Assembly: GCF_013410115.1 (NCBI RefSeq)
Contig: NZ_JACCCV010000001.1
Coordinates: 868,001 to 932,000, forward strand
Reading direction: 5' to 3'
Length of the DNA stretch: 64,000 bases
Source: Tunturiibacter gelidiferens
GTDB lineage: Bacteria; Acidobacteriota; Terriglobia; Terriglobales; Acidobacteriaceae
Below the pieces are notes generated by a model, which saw only the letters and a program-made list of their open reading frames with translations, had not been told where the DNA came from and searched no databases. Shown here piece by piece: positions 61,029-64,000 of this stretch; position 1 is the stretch's first letter, and each line of letters opens with the position of its first letter. The position numbers and the translations under genes are program-made.

Positions 61029-63401
61029 TCAACCCTCGCTCTGAAGCGGTTTCCGTGCGAAGTAATAAAGCGAAAACGCCAGCAACGCAAACATTACAAC
61101 GCTGACCGGATCATGGTGCAGAGGATTGTGTTCGCTAAAGCGCGGAATCGACCTGTCAGTAGCAGCTTCATAGAGTTTCACGCAAACCCCAAGCAATCCA
61201 ACGATTCCACCAGCGGCAATCAGCCCAGAAGCATAGAGCGATCCCGGAGAAACCTCCGATTCAATCGTCGCGTCTCGCGCGGTGATGGTGTTGAAGATAG
61301 GGAGACCGCTCGGATCCGCATGTGCAGGATTAGTAGGGTCAAAGTCGGGATGTTGAGCCAGCCAGGTTTCACGGTCCGAGTGCCAAAGAGCCAACGAGGC
61401 ATCGTGTTCGAGGCGAGCCTTCTCGGCCGCGTGGCGAAGCATAGCGCGGTCGACCATCCAGCGCATAACGCCTCCCACGAAGATCGCCAAGGTGGTAGCA
61501 ATGCTGAGATAAGCACCCACGGCAAAGGTGAGAGAACGAACGCCAAGAAGCTCAACAACAACCACGATGGCAACACCAAGCAAAACGAGAGCCCACGGTA
61601 GTTTGCGGCTAAGGATGCCATTGATTACAGTCGCCATGAGACGTCCCTGTGGAGCTGCGGCCTTTTCGCTGCCGATGCCCTGAATCCATTGAACTTCGAT
61701 CTGACCTGTCGTCGGATTGTAGAGATACTTGCCATCATCGAGCGTAGTAGAGCCAATTGCATTGAGAAGCACATATTGCTTAGCGTTCGAGAGTTCTTCT
61801 TTTGCCTGATTGTCGGCGTTGTGAGCGGTGAGAGTGATTTTGTCACTGCCGGTGAAGTGGCCGTTGTTCTGGACTCCGTCCGGCAGACGATCTAGCGAGA
61901 AGACAATAGGTTTGGGGAGACGCTGGAAGGTTTCGAGGCCCTTGTTCATTGCGTTGAGAGTTGCGCCGATCGAAAAAATGGAGACGACGACGCCTATCAT
62001 GATTGCAATCTGCTGCTTCCATGGCGTTGCGCCGATAAGGTAGCCGGTCTTGAGGTCTTGTGAAGTGTCGCCGGCGTTGGAAGCAGCGATGCAGACGACT
62101 CCACCAATAGTGATGGCAAGAGCGCCAAAGGCTGGTGCAGTCCAGCCTTTGACAAGGAAGATGGCGGCGGTAGCCATGAGAGTCGCAATGGTCATGCCCG
62201 AGACGGGAGACGCGGATGATCCAACGATCCCTACGATACGCGCACTGACGGTGACAAAGAGAAAGCCGAAGACCACGACGAGAAGAGCAGCCGCGATATT
62301 GGCGAGAGCGCCGACCTGCGCACCGGGGATGGGCTTGAACTGCAGGAAGAGAAACATCAGCAGGATGAGAAGTAAGGATCCGCCAAAGACGACGATAGGA
62401 GGAAGATCGTGTTCCGTGCGAGAGGGTTGCGAAACGACGGACTTACCTGTGCCGGTCTTCCTGAATCCTTGGGTGAGCGCTCCGACGATAGTGGGCAGGG
62501 TACGGAGGAGGGTGATGAGACCGGCGGCGGCGACTCCGCCGGCTCCCATGGGGCGGACGTAGGTTCGCCAGAGATCCGAGGGAGACATCTGCGTAATGAG
62601 GATGGTGCCGGGGTAGAGTGGGGTGGCGAGGTGCGAGCCGAAGAAGTAGATCGCAGGCATGAGGACCAGCCAGGAGAAGACTCCGCCGGCGAGCATGATG
62701 GCGGCGACGCGGATGCCAATGATGTAGCCGACGCCAAGATATTCGGGAGTGCAGTCAGCACGGATGGCTGAGCCTTTGAGGAGATGCTGCGCGCCGAGAT
62801 CAGGCTGATAGTCCGGCTGACTCGGCCACAGTGCGAAGAGGTTGTCATTCTGGAACAGGGTGTAGAGGCCGCCAAGACCGAGGCCGAGGAAGACGCGAGA
62901 GGCGAATGAGCCGCCGCGCTCACCAGCGATAAGGACGTCGGCGCAGGCCGTGCCTTCGGGGTAGATAAGGTTGTCGTGCTCTTCGACGATGAGCTGGCGG
63001 CGAAGGGGAATCATGAAGAGAACGCCGAGCCACCCGCCAAAGAGCGCAAGGGCAAAGATACGCGAGGCCTCCAGATCGAAGCCGAGGAAGATGAGAGCAG
63101 GAAGTGTGAAGATGACGCCGGAGGCGATCGACTGTCCAGCGTTGCCTGTACTTTGAACGATGTTGTTTTCGAGGATGCTTGCTTTGCCGAAGGCTCGCAG
63201 AATCGAGATAGACAGGACCGAGATGGGAATTGATGCGGCGACAGTGAGACCTGCGCGCAGGCCGACGTAGACAGTGACCGCTCCGAACAGCACGCCAAAG
63301 ACAGCGCCGAGAATCAGCGCGCGGGCAGAGAGCTCAGGGCGTGTTTCCGTCGCGGGGACGAAGGGCTTGAAGGTGGGCTTGGTCGGTGTGAATGTTGCCA
63401 T
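61029..63401 (-). CDS. OPT-family oligopeptide transporter
   Basis: A 790-residue transporter. After a Pro-rich N-terminus come about 15 membrane segments. VYVGLRAGLTVAASIPISVLSI and NNIVQSTGNAGQSIASGVIFTLPALIFLGF are the OPT (YSL-like) core motifs, and a large cytoplasmic loop lies in the second half (~520-580). OPT proteins import peptides, siderophore-metal complexes or glutathione. ATG 63401 follows GGGAGACG; the open frame reaches 63653 without a start signal. Confidence 0.92.
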   Translation of the reverse strand: MATFTPTKPTFKPFVPATETRPELSARALILGAVFGVLFGAVTVYVGLRAGLTVAASIPISVLSISILRAFGKASILENNIVQSTGNAGQSIASGVIFTLPALIFLGFDLEASRIFALALFGGWLGVLFMIPLRRQLIVEEHDNLIYPEGTACADVLIAGERGGSFASRVFLGLGLGGLYTLFQNDNLFALWPSQPDYQPDLGAQHLLKGSAIRADCTPEYLGVGYIIGIRVAAIMLAGGVFSWLVLMPAIYFFGSHLATPLYPGTILITQMSPSDLWRTYVRPMGAGGVAAAGLITLLRTLPTIVGALTQGFRKTGTGKSVVSQPSRTEHDLPPIVVFGGSLLLILLMFLFLQFKPIPGAQVGALANIAAALLVVVFGFLFVTVSARIVGIVGSSASPVSGMTIATLMATAAIFLVKGWTAPAFGALAITIGGVVCIAASNAGDTSQDLKTGYLIGATPWKQQIAIMIGVVVSIFSIGATLNAMNKGLETFQRLPKPIVFSLDRLPDGVQNNGHFTGSDKITLTAHNADNQAKEELSNAKQYVLLNAIGSTTLDDGKYLYNPTTGQIEVQWIQGIGSEKAAAPQGRLMATVINGILSRKLPWALVLLGVAIVVVVELLGVRSLTFAVGAYLSIATTLAIFVGGVMRWMVDRAMLRHAAEKARLEHDASLALWHSDRETWLAQHPDFDPTNPAHADPSGLPIFNTITARDATIESEVSPGSLYASGLIAAGGIVGLLGVCVKLYEAATDRSIPRFSEHNPLHHDPVSVVMFALLAFSLYYFARKPLQSEG

Positions 63402-63627
63402 GGTAATACGTCTCCCGCGAGCTCGAGCTTTGTTTCGGCTTCGATGGAGTGTATCAGCGGGTGTGTACGGTGAGTGAGGTCGGCTTGGTTGAATTTGAAG
63501 CGTGGGATTGTCGTTACTTTGATTCTCACTGCTGACTCTTTTGCGACTCGAGGTAGACGGAGCCGAACGGGACAGGGGTAATGCTCCGCAGAGCATGATG
63601 TTCCGGAGATGGAAGAGATTCTGAGTA

Positions 63628-64000
63628 TCAGGCAGGGTCGCCCGTCTCAGCATTCGTCTGAGGTTTGCGCGGCTTGGTGAGGCGATAACGAAGTAGGGCG
63701 GCGAGGGCGCAGGCTATGAGGAACAGCATCGGGCCGGTGAAGAAGAAACGGTCGGTAATCCACTTGTTGTCGAGCAGGCCGGTCGTCTGTCCATAGAGAG
63801 GGCCGAAGAAGCGTTCGACGCGACCGACTGATCGGTGCGGGTCAAATACGCTTGAGGCTTGAGATTTCCAAGTAGCGAAACGGATAAGGAAGGCAATCGT
63901 AACTGGTAACCACGCCCACAGGATGGGAGGTACAGCTTCGGACTCTGGAGCTAGGCTGGAAGATGGAGAAGTAGCAACGGACTGGAAGAGATCTCCTAGT
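63628..64000 (-). CDS. Membrane protein, C-terminal part (runs off window)
   Basis: Reading leftward from the window edge, 123 codons end at TGA 63628-63630. Two membrane segments are seen (PPILWAWLPVTIAFLIRFATW; FFTGPMLFLIACALAALLRY), separated by RVERFFGPLYGQTTGLLDNKWITD, and a polar tail. The start lies outside. No family recognised. It is on the same strand as the OPT gene, about 230 bp before it. Confidence 0.55.
   Translation of the reverse strand, partial: LGDLFQSVATSPSSSLAPESEAVPPILWAWLPVTIAFLIRFATWKSQASSVFDPHRSVGRVERFFGPLYGQTTGLLDNKWITDRFFFTGPMLFLIACALAALLRYRLTKPRKPQTNAETGDPA

Noticed and set aside
60890-61090. 66-codon leftward frame rich in Trp, Val and Phe
   Set aside because: It is the translation of the CACCAC repeat and the OPT 3' end, with no start signal or family match.
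63714-63896. 60-codon minus-strand frame near the window end
   Set aside because: A different frame of the same strand encodes two membrane segments and ends properly at 63628.
1-64000. CRISPR arrays, insertion sequences, phage genes, rRNA
   Set aside because: None seen on inspection: no regularly spaced identical repeats, no transposase or integrase, no rRNA-like stretch.

Overview
The window looks like chromosomal DNA of an acidobacterium, most likely class Terriglobia (Edaphobacter/Granulicella/Terriglobus-like). This is inferred from gene content, not from a marker gene: secreted proteins with carboxypeptidase-regulatory-like domains, a PEP-CTERM-tailed protein, a long SLBB export protein, a PAP2-Wzi fusion, a short intergenic repeat of the kind often mis-translated as 'HPERSRR', and moderately GC-rich genes with frequent GTG/TTG starts. 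I saw no transposase, integrase, phage gene or CRISPR array. One tRNA (anticodon CAU) lies at 15407-15483.

Layout. 1-5820: 5' end of pyrG, a secreted regulatory-domain protein, an atypical SDR, then a decayed duplication in which a methyltransferase and a small membrane protein occur as one intact and one broken copy each, on either side of yraN and a DinB-family gene. 5899-14477: first half of a Wzx/Wzy-type exopolysaccharide locus (Wzz-like protein, Wzy-like polymerase, Wzx-like flippase, four glycosyltransferases). 14478-17157: degenerate DNA, the tRNA, and a PEP-CTERM protein behind a sigma-54-like promoter. 17158-21254: a partner-switching module of two SpoIIE-type phosphatases, a STAS protein and an RsbW-like kinase. 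21860-27216: dTDP-rhamnose genes rfbB-A-D with a gmhB-like phosphatase, convergent rfbC, and a WbaP-like initiating sugar transferase. 27402-29564: a 25-codon small ORF, a DUF721 gene, gatC and gatA. 29767-36370: SLBB export protein, rhamnosyltransferase-like enzyme and PAP2-Wzi fusion, completing the polysaccharide set.

36540-49592: YeiH-type exporter with a 37-residue ORF in front, CHAD protein, secreted Tyr/His-rich protein, FmdE-like protein, CBS protein, SulP transporter, bactofilin, DUF2752 and GYF-domain membrane proteins, a diacylglycerol-kinase-like enzyme, and a Kdp sensory system whose KdpD is split into two divergent genes 17 bp apart. No kdpFABC is in view. 49613-56584: an RND efflux operon (permease, adaptor, outer-membrane factor) divergent from a LysR regulator. 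56637-59219: receiver-like protein, YceI, pirin and a MarR regulator with a perfect palindrome upstream. 59464-64000: regulatory-domain membrane protein, WrbA-like flavodoxin, a helically phased CACCAC repeat, an OPT transporter and a truncated membrane-protein gene.

How the genes fit together (inference). WbaP loads the first sugar on undecaprenyl phosphate, the glycosyltransferases extend it using dTDP-rhamnose among other donors, Wzx flips it, Wzy and Wzz polymerise it, and the SLBB and PAP2-Wzi proteins handle export, surface attachment and possibly lipid-phosphate recycling. The partner-switching genes inserted between the two halves could regulate the locus, but nothing in the sequence proves it.
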